64,000 nt of DNA. Source: Streptomyces venezuelae. GTDB taxonomy: Bacteria > Actinomycetota > Actinomycetes > Streptomycetales > Streptomycetaceae. The translations under genes were made by a program, and so were the position numbers. Below, piece by piece: positions 7,660 to 16,380 of this stretch (within the stretch, counting starts at the first letter, position 1; each line of letters starts with the position of its first letter). The notes beneath the pieces are model-generated. The model worked only from the letters and a program-made list of their open reading frames with translations, was not told the origin of the DNA and did no database searches. The stretch lies in contig NZ_CP029190.1 of assembly GCF_008642295.1 (NCBI RefSeq), forward strand, positions 6,555,501 to 6,619,500. The letters run 5' to 3'.

Positions 7660-9128
7660 GCGTCCTGTCCCCCCGTGTCCGTGACCGGCCAGTACTGTTC
7701 GTCGAGGCGCCAGTGCCAGGTGCCACCTCCCTCCCGTACCGCGACCTTCCGGGCCACGGGCTGCTGTTGGGCCCGGGTGGCGGTGAAGTCCATGCAGTAC
7801 CCGGCCGTGTTGGGGAAGGCGAGGAGGTCGCCCGGCCGCGGCAGGCCGGGCAGGAACACCGTCCGGCGGGTGATCAGGTCCGATTCCAGACACAGGTTGC
7901 CCAGCAGGTGCACGCCCACCGGGCCCCCGCCGCCCGCCGCCGGCCCGCCCCCGGGGCGGCGCAGCAGTACCGGGTCCATGAGCACTCCGTGCTCCTCCAG
8001 GCCGACGTCCGCGGCGTTCATCCCCAGCCGTACCAGCCACCCGCCGCCATCGGTCTCGCGCACCTCCAGCACTCTGCCGAGGGTCAGCCCGCACTGGTCC
8101 ACCAGGGCCCGGCCGGGCTCGGCGTACAGATCGCACAGGCTGTCCAGCAGCAGGGTGCCCAGCGGGCGGCCCAGGCCGGGCGCGGGGCGGGACAGCAGTT
8201 CGTCGAGGTAGGCCGGCCCGGCGACCGGCCGGTATGCGGGGTAGAGCGCGAGCGCCCCCTTGAGCGTGCCGTTCTCGGCCCGCAGGCCGTAGCCGTGCCC
8301 GCCCCAGGTGAGGGGGGAGCGCCGGCCCATCACGGCGTCCGTGAGGGCGGTGGTGTACCGGTCCCACTGCCCGCCGTCGGCGAGGTAGCCGACCCCGAAG
8401 CCGCCGCCGATGTCGATCGCGCGCGGCCGGAAGTCCCGTAACCGCAGGTCCTCCATGGCCCGCAGACAGCCTTCCAGCGCGGTGGCCTTCTCGTCGATTC
8501 CGGTGGTGTCGAGGTGGTAGCCGACCCCGATCGGCTCCAGGGCGTCCCGGTGGTCCTCGAGCAGGTCGAGGAGCCGGCCGAGTGCCTTCACGGAGGTTCC
8601 GAACCGGCTGCGGCGGGAGAGCATCCGCGCCCCGGAGGTCTCGAACCCGGACAGCCGCAGCAGGATCCGGAGTCTGGGGAGCCCGTAGCCGCGCACCAGG
8701 CGTGCGGCCTCGGCCAGTTCGGCGGGACCGTCGGCGTTGACGACCACCCCGGACCGGGCGGCCAGCCACAGGAACTCCGGGTCCTTGGGCCCGGTCGCCA
8801 GGATCCGGTCCGGGGTGAACCCGGACCCGAGGGCGTGCTGCAGCTCGCCCAGGGACGCGGCGTCGAGTCCGGCCCCGGTGGCGGCCAGCCGGCGGACCAG
8901 GGCGCTGGAGCGGTTCGTCTTGTGCGCGAAGAAGACCCGGCCCGGAAGCCGGTGGCGGCGGAAGACGGCCTCGAACTCCGCCAGATTCCGGGCGATCCGG
9001 TCCGGCAGCACCACATTGAGCGGCGACCCGAGCGCGTCCGCCAGTGTGTGCAGGAACGGGCCCGAGCCCAGCAGCGATGCCAGGTCCGGGCCGAGCTTCG
9101 GTTCCAGGTACAGAGGAGCGTCGCTCAT
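7656..9128 (-). CDS. Y4yA-type PLP enzyme of the Orn/DAP decarboxylase family
   Basis: The 490-residue protein has the alanine-racemase-fold layout of group IV decarboxylases: the PLP lysine in VFFAHKTN (Lys70), a VGYHLDTTG segment, the phosphate-binding IDIGGGFGVGY, PGRALVDQCG, and a C-terminal LGNLCLESDLIT that resembles the GxxCxxxD substrate site of DAP and ornithine decarboxylases. The overall order recalls the rhizobial Y4yA family (recalled, not searched). The ATG at 9128 gives a normal N-terminus; the upstream extension is Arg/Gly-rich. It is the first gene of the PLP operon and overlaps the cysteine synthase-rhodanese gene by four bases. It may decarboxylate or epimerise an amino acid such as a diaminoacid. 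Confidence 0.82.
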   Translation of the reverse strand: MSDAPLYLEPKLGPDLASLLGSGPFLHTLADALGSPLNVVLPDRIARNLAEFEAVFRRHRLPGRVFFAHKTNRSSALVRRLAATGAGLDAASLGELQHALGSGFTPDRILATGPKDPEFLWLAARSGVVVNADGPAELAEAARLVRGYGLPRLRILLRLSGFETSGARMLSRRSRFGTSVKALGRLLDLLEDHRDALEPIGVGYHLDTTGIDEKATALEGCLRAMEDLRLRDFRPRAIDIGGGFGVGYLADGGQWDRYTTALTDAVMGRRSPLTWGGHGYGLRAENGTLKGALALYPAYRPVAGPAYLDELLSRPAPGLGRPLGTLLLDSLCDLYAEPGRALVDQCGLTLGRVLEVRETDGGGWLVRLGMNAADVGLEEHGVLMDPVLLRRPGGGPAAGGGGPVGVHLLGNLCLESDLITRRTVFLPGLPRPGDLLAFPNTAGYCMDFTATRAQQQPVARKVAVREGGGTWHWRLDEQYWPVTDTGGQDA

Positions 9129-9272
9129 CCCGGCAGTTCCTCCCCGGCGAGGCAGGCGAACCGGACCGGCCCCGGCGGCGGTTCGTACGGCTCTGCCCAT
9201 CATCGGGCCCGGTGTTCCCCGGCTCCAGGGTCCGTACGCACCCGGAACGGGTATCGGCCGGATCAGGCCGGT

Positions 9273-9836
9273 TCAGAGGCCGATGCTCATGAGAATGTCG
9301 TCACGGTCGTCGCCCGGAGCCACCCGCAGCGCACCCGGCCACCGGCCCACTTCCGTCCACCCCAGCCCCAGGTAGAACTCCTCCAGCCCGAGCCCCGCCC
9401 GTGCGCTGAGCTGGAGCCGTTCCAGCCCCAGCTCCTCGCGGGCGATCAGCCGGACGCGTTCCATGAGGGCGGCGCCGATGCCCCGGCGGCGGAACCGCGG
9501 GTGGGTCTGGACGTGGTGGACCACCCCGCAGTGCGCGATCAGGGGGTGCAGATCCCGCCGGAGGAGCAGCCAGCCGGCCAGGGCGCCGTCGACGCCGGCG
9601 AGGAGCAGCCTGCTGCGGTCCGGGTCCAGGGCGGCGGCCAGCCGGTCCACCACCGGCCCGACGTCCGCCGCGCCGACCGGCGGCATCGGCAGATCGGCGG
9701 CGATCACCGCACCGCCGGTGTTGACGACGGCCGTCCAGCAGTCGACCAGCTGCTCCCGGAGCTCCGGGGTCATCGCGTCGGGCCGGGTGAGCTGCCGGAA
9801 CGCGGGGGCATCGGAGCCGGAACCCGTATCGGTCAT
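9273..9836 (-). CDS. GNAT-family N-acetyltransferase
   Basis: The 187-residue protein carries the acetyl-CoA-binding motif A HVQTHPRFRRRGIGAALMERV (R/Q-x-x-G-x-G/A as RRRGIG) after a VVHHVQ strand, and a C-terminal LSARAGLGLEEFYLGLGWTEVG, typical of GNAT motif B. The acyl acceptor is not predictable. The ATG at 9836 is preferred because the longer reading adds an Arg/Gly-rich stretch without homology-like features. It lies between the KAS II/ACP genes and the PLP operon on the same strand, with gaps of 96 and 144 bases, so membership in either unit is uncertain. Confidence 0.85.
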   Translation of the reverse strand: MTDTGSGSDAPAFRQLTRPDAMTPELREQLVDCWTAVVNTGGAVIAADLPMPPVGAADVGPVVDRLAAALDPDRSRLLLAGVDGALAGWLLLRRDLHPLIAHCGVVHHVQTHPRFRRRGIGAALMERVRLIAREELGLERLQLSARAGLGLEEFYLGLGWTEVGRWPGALRVAPGDDRDDILMSIGL

Positions 9837-9932
9837 GCCGGCCAGCCTGCCAGAACCGCCGGCCGCGGACCGCCACCACGCACCGCCGCCGGCGCGTACG
9901 GCCACCACGCACGGCAGCCGGCAGGCACGGGC

Positions 9933-11141
9933 TCAGGGCTGGGCGAGCACGGCCACCGCATTGTGGCCGCCGAAGCCGAAGGAGTTGCTGACGGCCACCT
10001 CGCAGGGGTGCTTCCTGGCCGTGCCCCGGACCAGGTCGATGTCCAGGCCGGGCTCGGGCTCGGTCAGCCCCGCGGTGGGCGGGACGGTGTCCTCGGCGAG
10101 CGCGAGGACGGTCAGGGCCGCCTCGATGACGCCCGCGGCCCCGAGGGTGTGCCCGAGGGAGCCCTTGGCCGAGGTGACGGGCGGCCGGTGCGGGAACACG
10201 CGGCTCAGGACGCCCGCTTCGACCGTGTCGTTCTGCCGGGTCGAGGTGCCGTGCGCGTTGACGTGGCCCACGTCCTCCGGGCCGATGCCGGCGTCCGCGA
10301 GGGCCGCGCGGACCGCCTGCTCGGCGCCGCGCCCCCGGGGGTGCGGCGAGACCAGGTGGTGGGCGTCGGTGGTGGCGCCGTAGCCGAGGAGGCGGGCGAG
10401 CGGCCGGGCCGTCCGGGCCGCGGCGTGCTCGGCCCGCTCCAGCACCAGCGCGCCGGCGCCCTCGGCGATGACAAAGCCGTCGCGGGTGGTGTCGAAGGGC
10501 CGCGACCCGGTGGCTGACAGCGCGCCGAGCTGGGCGAAGCCGGTCACCGCGAGCCGGGTGACCGCCGCCTCGGCGCCGCAGACCAGGGCGATGTCGCACT
10601 GCCCGGTGGTGATCAGGTCCCGGGCCAGGCCGAGGGCGGTGGTGCCCGAGGCGCAGGCCGTGCTCGTGGACAGGGCGGGTCCGGTGACGCCGAAGCGCAG
10701 CGCGATGTTGGCACAGGCCATATTGATCAGGTAGCCGGTGAGGAAGTACGGGGAGACGAACTCCGGGCCGTGGGAGGCCAGCCGGGCGAGCGCCGTGTCC
10801 TGGGTCCGGACCCCGCCCAGGCCGCCGCCGGTGACGACCCCGACCCGCCCGCCGTCCCACTGTCCGGGGTCGAGCCCGGCGTGGTCCAGGGCCTGGCCGA
10901 CGGCCGCCAGGGCGAAGCGGTCCACCGGGTCCAGCCGGGCCGAGCCGCGCTGCCGCAGCACCGGATGGTCCGGCGTCGCGGGGACCCGGCAGCTCAGCGA
11001 GACGGGCAGACCGGTCAGTTCGGGGTCGGGAGCGGCGGTGGTGCGGCCCGCGCACACGGCGGACCACGTGCCGTCCCGGTCGCAGCCGGCCGCGGTGACC
11101 AGGCCCAGCCCGGTCACCGCGACTGAGGGACGTCGGCTCAA
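9933..11141 (-). CDS. Beta-ketoacyl-ACP synthase II-type enzyme (KAS II/FabF-like)
   Basis: The 402-residue protein has a complete condensing-enzyme triad: Cys163 in STACASGT, His297 in NAHGTST and His331 in KGSLGHTLGAAG, plus the C-terminal SNSFGFGGHN. It should extend an acyl chain with malonyl-ACP. The start is a TTG at 11141 that overlaps the ACP stop codon in TTGA; an in-frame GTG eight codons later would remove the first beta strand (VAVTGLGLVTAAG), so the TTG is preferred. Coupling to the ACP gene shows that the two work together. Distance from any fabD/fabH primary cluster suggests a secondary lipid or polyketide role. Confidence 0.9.
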   Translation of the reverse strand: MSRRPSVAVTGLGLVTAAGCDRDGTWSAVCAGRTTAAPDPELTGLPVSLSCRVPATPDHPVLRQRGSARLDPVDRFALAAVGQALDHAGLDPGQWDGGRVGVVTGGGLGGVRTQDTALARLASHGPEFVSPYFLTGYLINMACANIALRFGVTGPALSTSTACASGTTALGLARDLITTGQCDIALVCGAEAAVTRLAVTGFAQLGALSATGSRPFDTTRDGFVIAEGAGALVLERAEHAAARTARPLARLLGYGATTDAHHLVSPHPRGRGAEQAVRAALADAGIGPEDVGHVNAHGTSTRQNDTVEAGVLSRVFPHRPPVTSAKGSLGHTLGAAGVIEAALTVLALAEDTVPPTAGLTEPEPGLDIDLVRGTARKHPCEVAVSNSFGFGGHNAVAVLAQP

Positions 11142-11389
11142 CGAGCGGTCCTCCGGGCCCCGACGGCCTCGGCGAACTCCGCCAGGGTGGTGCCGCGGAG
11201 CTCGTCCTCCTCGACCTTGACGCCCAGCGTCTCGTGCACGGCGATGGCCATCTCCACGACCATGAGCGAATCGGTCAGCAACTCGCGCATGGGGGCGTCC
11301 GGCCGTACCTCCTCGGCGGGTACTTCGAACTTCTCGACCAGCAGGTCGCTGATCACCTGAACGATGGATTCCTGCGCGGAAATTGTCAC
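11138..11389 (-). CDS. Acyl carrier protein
   Basis: The 83-residue acidic protein has the phosphopantetheine site TDSLMVVEMA (Ser in DSL) in the middle of a four-helix ACP fold. The GTG at 11389 is chosen because GAGAG lies about six bases upstream and it gives the usual ACP length; an upstream ATG would add about 20 unlikely residues. It is the first gene of a coupled pair with the KAS II gene and is divergent from the PlsC-like acyltransferase, so it probably carries acyl intermediates for both. It is not next to a normal fab operon. Confidence 0.9.
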   Translation of the reverse strand: MTISAQESIVQVISDLLVEKFEVPAEEVRPDAPMRELLTDSLMVVEMAIAVHETLGVKVEEDELRGTTLAEFAEAVGARRTAR

Positions 11390-11515
11390 GGCAACTCTCA
11401 GGTACGGTGGCGCGGGCGCTTGAATGCCCACATCAGTATCACGGCGGTGCATTTACTCAAAACCGGTCGCCGAGCGTCTTATTGATGCTTCGAAACACAT
11501 GAGCGAGGATCATTC
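11390..11515. promoter_or_regulatory. Divergent promoter region between ACP/KAS II and acyltransferase
   Basis: This 126-bp region is much more A/T-rich than its surroundings (for example CATTTACTCAAAA and GTCTTATTGATGC). It separates the ACP-KAS II operon from the acyltransferase gene and must hold both promoters. No clear -10/-35 pair or palindrome could be assigned by eye. Confidence 0.5.
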
Positions 11516-12298
11516 GTGCCCGATAGCGTTGACGAAATGATTGACATGGCCGGAGCCGAGCTCAAGCAGCTGACCCGGCTGCTCGGCCTGGCCGGCGAGA
11601 CGGCCTGGGAGCGGCTGCTGGAATGGCTGGTCGACGACTACTTCCGGCTGGACGCGCTGGGGCTGGAGAACATTCCCGCCGAAGGCCCCGCGGTCATCGT
11701 GGCCAATCACTCCGGTGCCTGGGGGCTCGATGCATTCGTCCTCCACAAGGTCCTCACCCGCAGCGTCCGGCGCCCCCTGCACGTGCCCGCGGCGCCCCTG
11801 GCATTCCGGTTTCCGGTCATCGGTTCGTATGCCCGCAAGATCGGCGGCTTTCCCGTCAACCCCATGCTGGGATTGGAACACCTGAACGCCGGTGAACTCG
11901 TCGGAGTGTTCCCCGAAGGAATCGCCGGCCTGGAAAAGCCCTTCCGGGAGCGCTACCGGCTCCGGCCCTTCAGCCCCGGATTCGCACTCACCGCCCTCCG
12001 TGCGGGCGCCCCCGTCGTACCGGTGTCCGTCATCGGCGCCGAGGAGGCATGCCCCAAGATCGGTGAAGTCCCGGCCCTGGCCCGGTTCTTCGATCTCCCC
12101 TACTTCCCCCTCACGCCGCCGTTCCCGCTGCCCGCGAAATGGCGCATCACCGTCGGGGAGCCGATCCCCGCCCCCGAGGTCCCCGATTCCTTCGCCGCCC
12201 GCAAGGCCGCGGCCCGCGCCCTCTGTGACGAGGTGCAGGCCACGGTGCAGGCCATGGTGGACCGGGAACGGTCCCTGGCAGAGCCCGTGTTCGGCTAG
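11516..12298 (+). CDS. PlsC-like (lysophospholipid/MGAT-type) acyltransferase
   Basis: The 260-residue protein has VIVANHSGAWGLDAF, the His/Asp catalytic block with the spacing seen in the MGAT-like branch of LPLATs, and VGVFPEGIAGLEKPF, the glycerol-phosphate-site FPEG motif. A basic GSYARKIGGFPVNP segment lies between them. It should transfer an acyl group from ACP or CoA to a hydroxyl or amine acceptor. The GTG at 11516 is preceded by a GAGCGAGG ribosome site. Divergent transcription from ACP/KAS II suggests that it takes the acyl chain made there. It may instead be a general phospholipid enzyme, but its position argues for a dedicated lipid product. Confidence 0.85.
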   Translation: MPDSVDEMIDMAGAELKQLTRLLGLAGETAWERLLEWLVDDYFRLDALGLENIPAEGPAVIVANHSGAWGLDAFVLHKVLTRSVRRPLHVPAAPLAFRFPVIGSYARKIGGFPVNPMLGLEHLNAGELVGVFPEGIAGLEKPFRERYRLRPFSPGFALTALRAGAPVVPVSVIGAEEACPKIGEVPALARFFDLPYFPLTPPFPLPAKWRITVGEPIPAPEVPDSFAARKAAARALCDEVQATVQAMVDRERSLAEPVFG

Positions 12299-12390
12299 CA
12301 CCAGGGGCCAGACGCAAGGGCGTTGGATCTGATGTTTGATCATCCCGTATGTTTCTCAGGTTCGTTGAGGAGTGTTCGGGGGAGCAAGCG

Positions 12391-13725
12391 ATGTCGAAGA
12401 AGTTCCGAGTGGCTGTGGGTGTGATGACGGCGTTCGCCACGCTGTCGCTGGCAGCGTGCGGGAGCGGTTCGTCCGGCAACGGGGCGGACGGATCGAAGGG
12501 CGGTGCTGCCCAAGGCGCGGAACAGGGGGCGGTACCCGCGGGCGCACCGAAGGAGCCTGTGCCGGCGGCGTTCGACAACACGAAGGGCTGGGAGATCAAG
12601 GACGACGAACACGAGTTGTCCGGGCCTGTGATCTCCGACGAGGCCCGGCTGGTTCTGCTGCGGTGGCACGAACGAGGTGGCAAGACGGCGCGCGTGGTGG
12701 CCAGGGATGCGAAGACCGGAACGGTGCGCTGGAGCAGCAAGCCGGTGGTCCGTCCGGAAGAGCCCAAGAGCGGGCGGCCCGTCGACTCCAAGGTGTTGCT
12801 GACACGCGGAGGCGGCAAGGAGTACGCCGTTCTCGCGGTCACCGGCAACGAGGGTGGTGACGGAGTCAACACGGCGAGCCCGGTCACCCGTCTCGCCGTG
12901 TACGACATCGCCTCCTCGGGCAACGATGCGAAGCCCCTGCGGGAGATCACCGTCCCGGGGCCGTCCCTCGGCTTCACGGCGCAGCGGGAACTGGGCATCG
13001 TCAACGTGGCGTCAGACCAGGGTGTGTCGCTCGTCGATGTGGTCTCCGGTCAGGTCACCACCTACGACAGGAACCACCCCGCGCTGAAGTCGCCCAAACC
13101 CTGCCGGCAACTCACCGGCACCTGCGACAGCAGGCGGGTGACGGTGGCCGGGCAGACGCCCGCGGGCCCGCTGGTCCAGGGCTACGGCGCCTTCTGGACC
13201 GGCGGCTGGTTCAGCGGCGACGTGGTGCCTGCCGGTGCCGCGCCCGAGCACGGCGGGCGCACGGTCACGGCCTCCGGCCTGCCGAACGGGGACGCGCTGG
13301 CATCCTGGCCCGACAAGGAGGGCAAGGCGCAGACCAACGTCTATGCGGTGCACGACGGAAAGACGGGCATGGTGCGCGCCTCCGTCGCGTGCGCGAACGA
13401 GAGGGACTCCGCCTTCACCCCCACGGTGTCGGGTGATGGCCGCCATGTGCTGGCCGGCCGCGTGGTGATCGACCTCCAGTCGGGGCAGGGCCACTGCTTC
13501 GAGCAGACAGACACCCGCAAGGCGATCACCGTCTCGACGGTGGACAAGGACGGCACCGCCTACGGCAAAACCTCCCAGTCGCCCGCAGGCGTCGACCTCT
13601 CCTCGGGCCAAGCGTCCCCGCTGCCAGAGGGAACTCTCCTGCCCACCGCGATCGGAGCCGACGTCGCCGTCTTCGGCACGTCGACCGCCGGCGGGGAGAG
13701 CATCCTGGTCTACCCCCGCCGCTGA
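12391..13725 (+). CDS. Lipoprotein with predicted beta-propeller body
   Basis: The 444-residue product has a short signal peptide ending in the lipobox LSLAAC (about residues 19-24) and a Gly/Ser-rich linker, so it should be an outer-face membrane lipoprotein. The body is beta-rich with recurring blade-like strands (for example ARDAKTGTVRWSS, AVHDGKTGMVRAS, VIDLQSGQGHCFEQ), similar to PQQ-like propeller proteins. The ATG at 12391 with GGGGGAGC upstream fits the signal peptide better than the ATG at 12349. It lies inside the lipid locus but faces away from the KAS III operon and may be unrelated to it. The family is not recognised. Confidence 0.78.
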   Translation: MSKKFRVAVGVMTAFATLSLAACGSGSSGNGADGSKGGAAQGAEQGAVPAGAPKEPVPAAFDNTKGWEIKDDEHELSGPVISDEARLVLLRWHERGGKTARVVARDAKTGTVRWSSKPVVRPEEPKSGRPVDSKVLLTRGGGKEYAVLAVTGNEGGDGVNTASPVTRLAVYDIASSGNDAKPLREITVPGPSLGFTAQRELGIVNVASDQGVSLVDVVSGQVTTYDRNHPALKSPKPCRQLTGTCDSRRVTVAGQTPAGPLVQGYGAFWTGGWFSGDVVPAGAAPEHGGRTVTASGLPNGDALASWPDKEGKAQTNVYAVHDGKTGMVRASVACANERDSAFTPTVSGDGRHVLAGRVVIDLQSGQGHCFEQTDTRKAITVSTVDKDGTAYGKTSQSPAGVDLSSGQASPLPEGTLLPTAIGADVAVFGTSTAGGESILVYPRR

Positions 13726-13792
13726 TCCGGGCCGCAACACTCGCTTCTCGTACCGCTCGCCGTCGAAGCCCGGTGGCCGGCCACCCCGGAAC

Positions 13793-13815
13793 GGGGACCC
13801 GGCCTCCGGGTCCCC
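13793..13815. terminator. Bidirectional hairpin terminator
   Basis: GGGGACCCGG is followed by a three-base loop and its exact complement, between the convergent ends of the lipoprotein gene and the KAS III gene. A second C/G-rich partial hairpin follows immediately. Confidence 0.75.
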
Positions 13816-13840
13816 CTTCCGGGGGTCGGCTCAGCCGTCC

Positions 13841-14881
13841 TCAGTCGTCCTCGGTGACCGCCCGTACCTCGGGCCAGACCAGGGTGGTCGAGCCCCAGGC
13901 CAGCCCGGCGCCGTACGCGGTCAGCGCCACCCGCCGGCCCGGGGCCAGGGTGCCGGCGGCAGCCGCCTGGGCCATCAGCACCGCCACCGAGGCCGCCGCC
14001 GCGTTCCCGTACGTCTCGATGTGCGACAGCACCTGCCCGGGCGCCAGCCCCAGCTCGGCCGTGAGACCGTCCAGGATCCGCTGGTTCGCCTGGTGGGCGA
14101 CCAGCAGGTCCAGCTCGCCCAGCTGCCACCCGGCCCGTGCCACGGCCCGGGTCACCGAATCGCACATGCCCACCACCGCCTGCTTGCGCACGGCCGGCCC
14201 GTCCATCCGGAACCACGGCGAGAACTCCTCCTCCGGAGCCTGGAGCGCCCGCTTGCGGGCCCGCGCACCGCCGCCCGGGATCTCCAGCAGATCCGCCTGC
14301 GACCCGTCGCTGCCCAGGTCGAACGGCCCGAACGTGCCGGGTTCGCCGACCGCACCGGCCCGCAGCACCACCGCTCCGGCTCCGTCTCCGAAGATGGCCC
14401 GCATCAGCCAGTCGTCCGGGTCGAGGAAGGCGCTGAACACGTCCGAGGCGACCAGCAGCACGCTGTCGAAGGTACTGGCGGCGACCATCGACGAGGCCAC
14501 GCCCAGCCCGTACAGGAACCCGCTGCACCCCGAGGCCAGGTCGAACGCCGCCACCGGGCCGAAGCCCAGTCGCGCCGCCACCTCCGGGGCGCCGGCCGGA
14601 CAGAGCCGGTCGGGGGAGAGGGTGGCCAGCAGGACCGCATCGGCCGAGGCGGTCCCGGCCGCCGCCAGCGCCCGCCGGCCGGCCCGGACGGCCAGATCGA
14701 CCGTGGCCTCCCCGTCGGCGATCCGCCGCCGGGCCACCCCGATCCGCTCGCGGATCCACTCGTCGCCGATGGGCCGGTGCCCGCACAGCTCCTCGTTGGT
14801 GAGGACGCGCGGCGGCACATAGGCGCCGAGCCCCGCCAGGACCGCGGCCCGGCCGGGGCCCGGTGGTTGCACCCTGGGCAC
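13841..14881 (-). CDS. Beta-ketoacyl-ACP synthase III-type enzyme (KAS III/FabH-like)
   Basis: The 346-residue protein has the KAS III catalytic set: Cys119 in DLASGCSGFLYGL, His263 in VAHQANQRI and Asn293 in YGNAAAASV, with IFGDGAGAVVL in the middle. It should start acyl chains by condensing an acyl-CoA with malonyl-ACP, or transfer an acyl group to a small acceptor. The GTG at 14881 lies only seven bases after the P450-like gene stop, so the three genes here form an operon. The insertion RARKRALQAPEEEFSPWFRM before the C-terminal half is typical of FabH-like enzymes. A non-primary role is likely because no other core fab genes are adjacent. Confidence 0.9.
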   Translation of the reverse strand: MPRVQPPGPGRAAVLAGLGAYVPPRVLTNEELCGHRPIGDEWIRERIGVARRRIADGEATVDLAVRAGRRALAAAGTASADAVLLATLSPDRLCPAGAPEVAARLGFGPVAAFDLASGCSGFLYGLGVASSMVAASTFDSVLLVASDVFSAFLDPDDWLMRAIFGDGAGAVVLRAGAVGEPGTFGPFDLGSDGSQADLLEIPGGGARARKRALQAPEEEFSPWFRMDGPAVRKQAVVGMCDSVTRAVARAGWQLGELDLLVAHQANQRILDGLTAELGLAPGQVLSHIETYGNAAAASVAVLMAQAAAAGTLAPGRRVALTAYGAGLAWGSTTLVWPEVRAVTEDD

Positions 14882-14888
14882 GCCGACC

Positions 14889-16361
14889 TCAGTCCGCGAG
14901 CCGCTGAGCGGCCCGCCGTACGTCGTCGGCGGCCTCGGCGCACCGCGCGGCGTGACCCAGCAGGATCATCCGGAACCGCTCGCCGGACTCGTCCGCGTTC
15001 CAGCCGTTGTGGCCGGCACAGGCCGCGAGGCTCTCCGCGTGCCGGTCCAGCCGGGCCGAACTGGCCCGCGCCAGCGATCCGTACGCCGCGGGTGCGCTGC
15101 CGTGCACCGGGAGCAGGTCGGAGAGGTCCCCGAGGGGGAGGAGGGCCACGAGCAGGGTCCGCGGATCGAGTGCGGCCGGCAGCCGGTCCGCACCGAGCTC
15201 CGGGGAGATCACCACCGGGCGGGCCGCCGCCGCGACCGCGCTCACGATCTCCTCGGCGACCCGCGCCGCGAACCCGGTCGCCGCGCAGCCGGACCGGGCC
15301 TCGCACAGACCGGCCGGGCCGGACGGAACGCCGGCGTCCGCACCGGGGGCGAAGAGGATCTCCGTCCCGGACTCGACGGCGAGGTCCCGCCAGGTGAACG
15401 ACGTCAGTACCGGGTACACGGCGGCGGTCACCGGGGGGAACCGGCGCAGTGCCTCGGCCACGGCCTCCTCCGGGGTGGCCGCGGCCCCCACGGCGAGCAG
15501 CGCCAGGGCCTGGAGCGAGGTGCCCGCGGCGGCCTCGGACACCAGGGCGAGCAGGTGCGCGACACCCGGGACACGGTCCTCCGGGCCCGCGTCCTCCGGG
15601 CTCCGAGCCTCCGGCACCGCGGCTCCCGGCGCCCCGGTGTCCCGGACTGCGGCTCCCGGCGCCCCGGCTTCCGGTGCCGCGGGGTCCCCGTCCGCCGGGT
15701 ACAGCGCGAGTCGTCGCCGCAGGGCTGCGGCCCGGGACGCGTACGTCCGGGTGCCCGCGGCGGCCGTCGTCGCCGCGAGGACCTCGCTGAGCAGAGTGTC
15801 CTCGGCCGCCGCCGCGGCCACCACCACGCGCCGGCTCAGCCGCAGCATGCGGCCGTACCAGTCGTCCCACTCCAGCGTGCCGTCCCCGCGCCGGGCCATG
15901 AGCAGCCGGCCCACCTCCTCGGCCACCGGTGCGGCCAGCTCCGCCACCGGGACCGCCGGCTCACAGGCCGCCGTCGCGTGCGGCGACAGCCCGTACCGCC
16001 GTCCGCCGGCCGTCAGGCCCACCGCGGGCCCCAGCGCGCCCGCCTCCTCGGCCCGGACCAGCAGGTCCTCCGCTTCACCGGCTCCTCCGGAGGGCACCAG
16101 GAAGGTGCCGAACGGCGTGCGCACCTGCACCGGTTGCCCGGACCCGGTCCGCCGCAGGTACGCCGGCAGCAGCCGCGTCACCCCCGCCCCGGACAGCGCG
16201 TCCGGCCCGAGTTCCAGGCCCAGCCCCAGCGCCCGGGCCGGGGCCGCCACCCACGGCAGCCGCTGCGCGACCATGGCCGCGCTGAACACGGCGTTCTCCA
16301 GGGGCCAGGCCGTCGCGGGCCGCCGCGCAGCCGTGTCGGCCTCGTTGTCCACAGTGGTCAT
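14889..16361 (-). CDS. Divergent cytochrome P450-like protein
   Basis: The 490-residue protein has weak but ordered P450 signals: AEALRRFPPVTAAVYPVL reads as the K-helix ExxR followed by the usual PP segment, VESGTEILFAPG matches the beta strand before the heme loop, and CEARSGCAATGFA places a Cys five residues before Phe-Ala as in heme-ligand loops. The Phe-x-x-Gly-x-Arg part of that loop is not conserved. A Pro/Ala/Gly-rich insert encoded by DNA repeats interrupts the middle, and about 110 extra residues follow the heme-like region. It is translationally close to KAS III and the lipase-like gene. It could be an oxidative enzyme or a structural relic of one. Confidence 0.5.
   Translation of the reverse strand: MTTVDNEADTAARRPATAWPLENAVFSAAMVAQRLPWVAAPARALGLGLELGPDALSGAGVTRLLPAYLRRTGSGQPVQVRTPFGTFLVPSGGAGEAEDLLVRAEEAGALGPAVGLTAGGRRYGLSPHATAACEPAVPVAELAAPVAEEVGRLLMARRGDGTLEWDDWYGRMLRLSRRVVVAAAAAEDTLLSEVLAATTAAAGTRTYASRAAALRRRLALYPADGDPAAPEAGAPGAAVRDTGAPGAAVPEARSPEDAGPEDRVPGVAHLLALVSEAAAGTSLQALALLAVGAAATPEEAVAEALRRFPPVTAAVYPVLTSFTWRDLAVESGTEILFAPGADAGVPSGPAGLCEARSGCAATGFAARVAEEIVSAVAAAARPVVISPELGADRLPAALDPRTLLVALLPLGDLSDLLPVHGSAPAAYGSLARASSARLDRHAESLAACAGHNGWNADESGERFRMILLGHAARCAEAADDVRRAAQRLAD
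15619..15667. repeat. Direct repeat inside the P450-like gene
   Basis: Two exact 19-bp copies of GCGGCTCCCGGCGCCCCGG (15619-15637 and 15649-15667) are spaced by 30 bp. They encode the repeated GAPGAAV element of a disordered linker. The spacing is a multiple of three, so recombination would stay in frame. Confidence 0.85.
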
Positions 16362-16380
16362 CGGTCGGTCTCCCTCGTGG

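Noticed and set aside
6340..8769. 809-codon reading that joins part of the Y4yA gene to the cysteine synthase-rhodanese gene
   Set aside because: The first 370 codons are out of frame with the real decarboxylase-like gene and lack motifs; the ATG at 7659 fits the family start.
12147..13004. Minus-strand frame opposite the lipoprotein gene
   Set aside because: Ser/Arg/Pro-rich shadow; the plus strand has a signal peptide and ribosome site.
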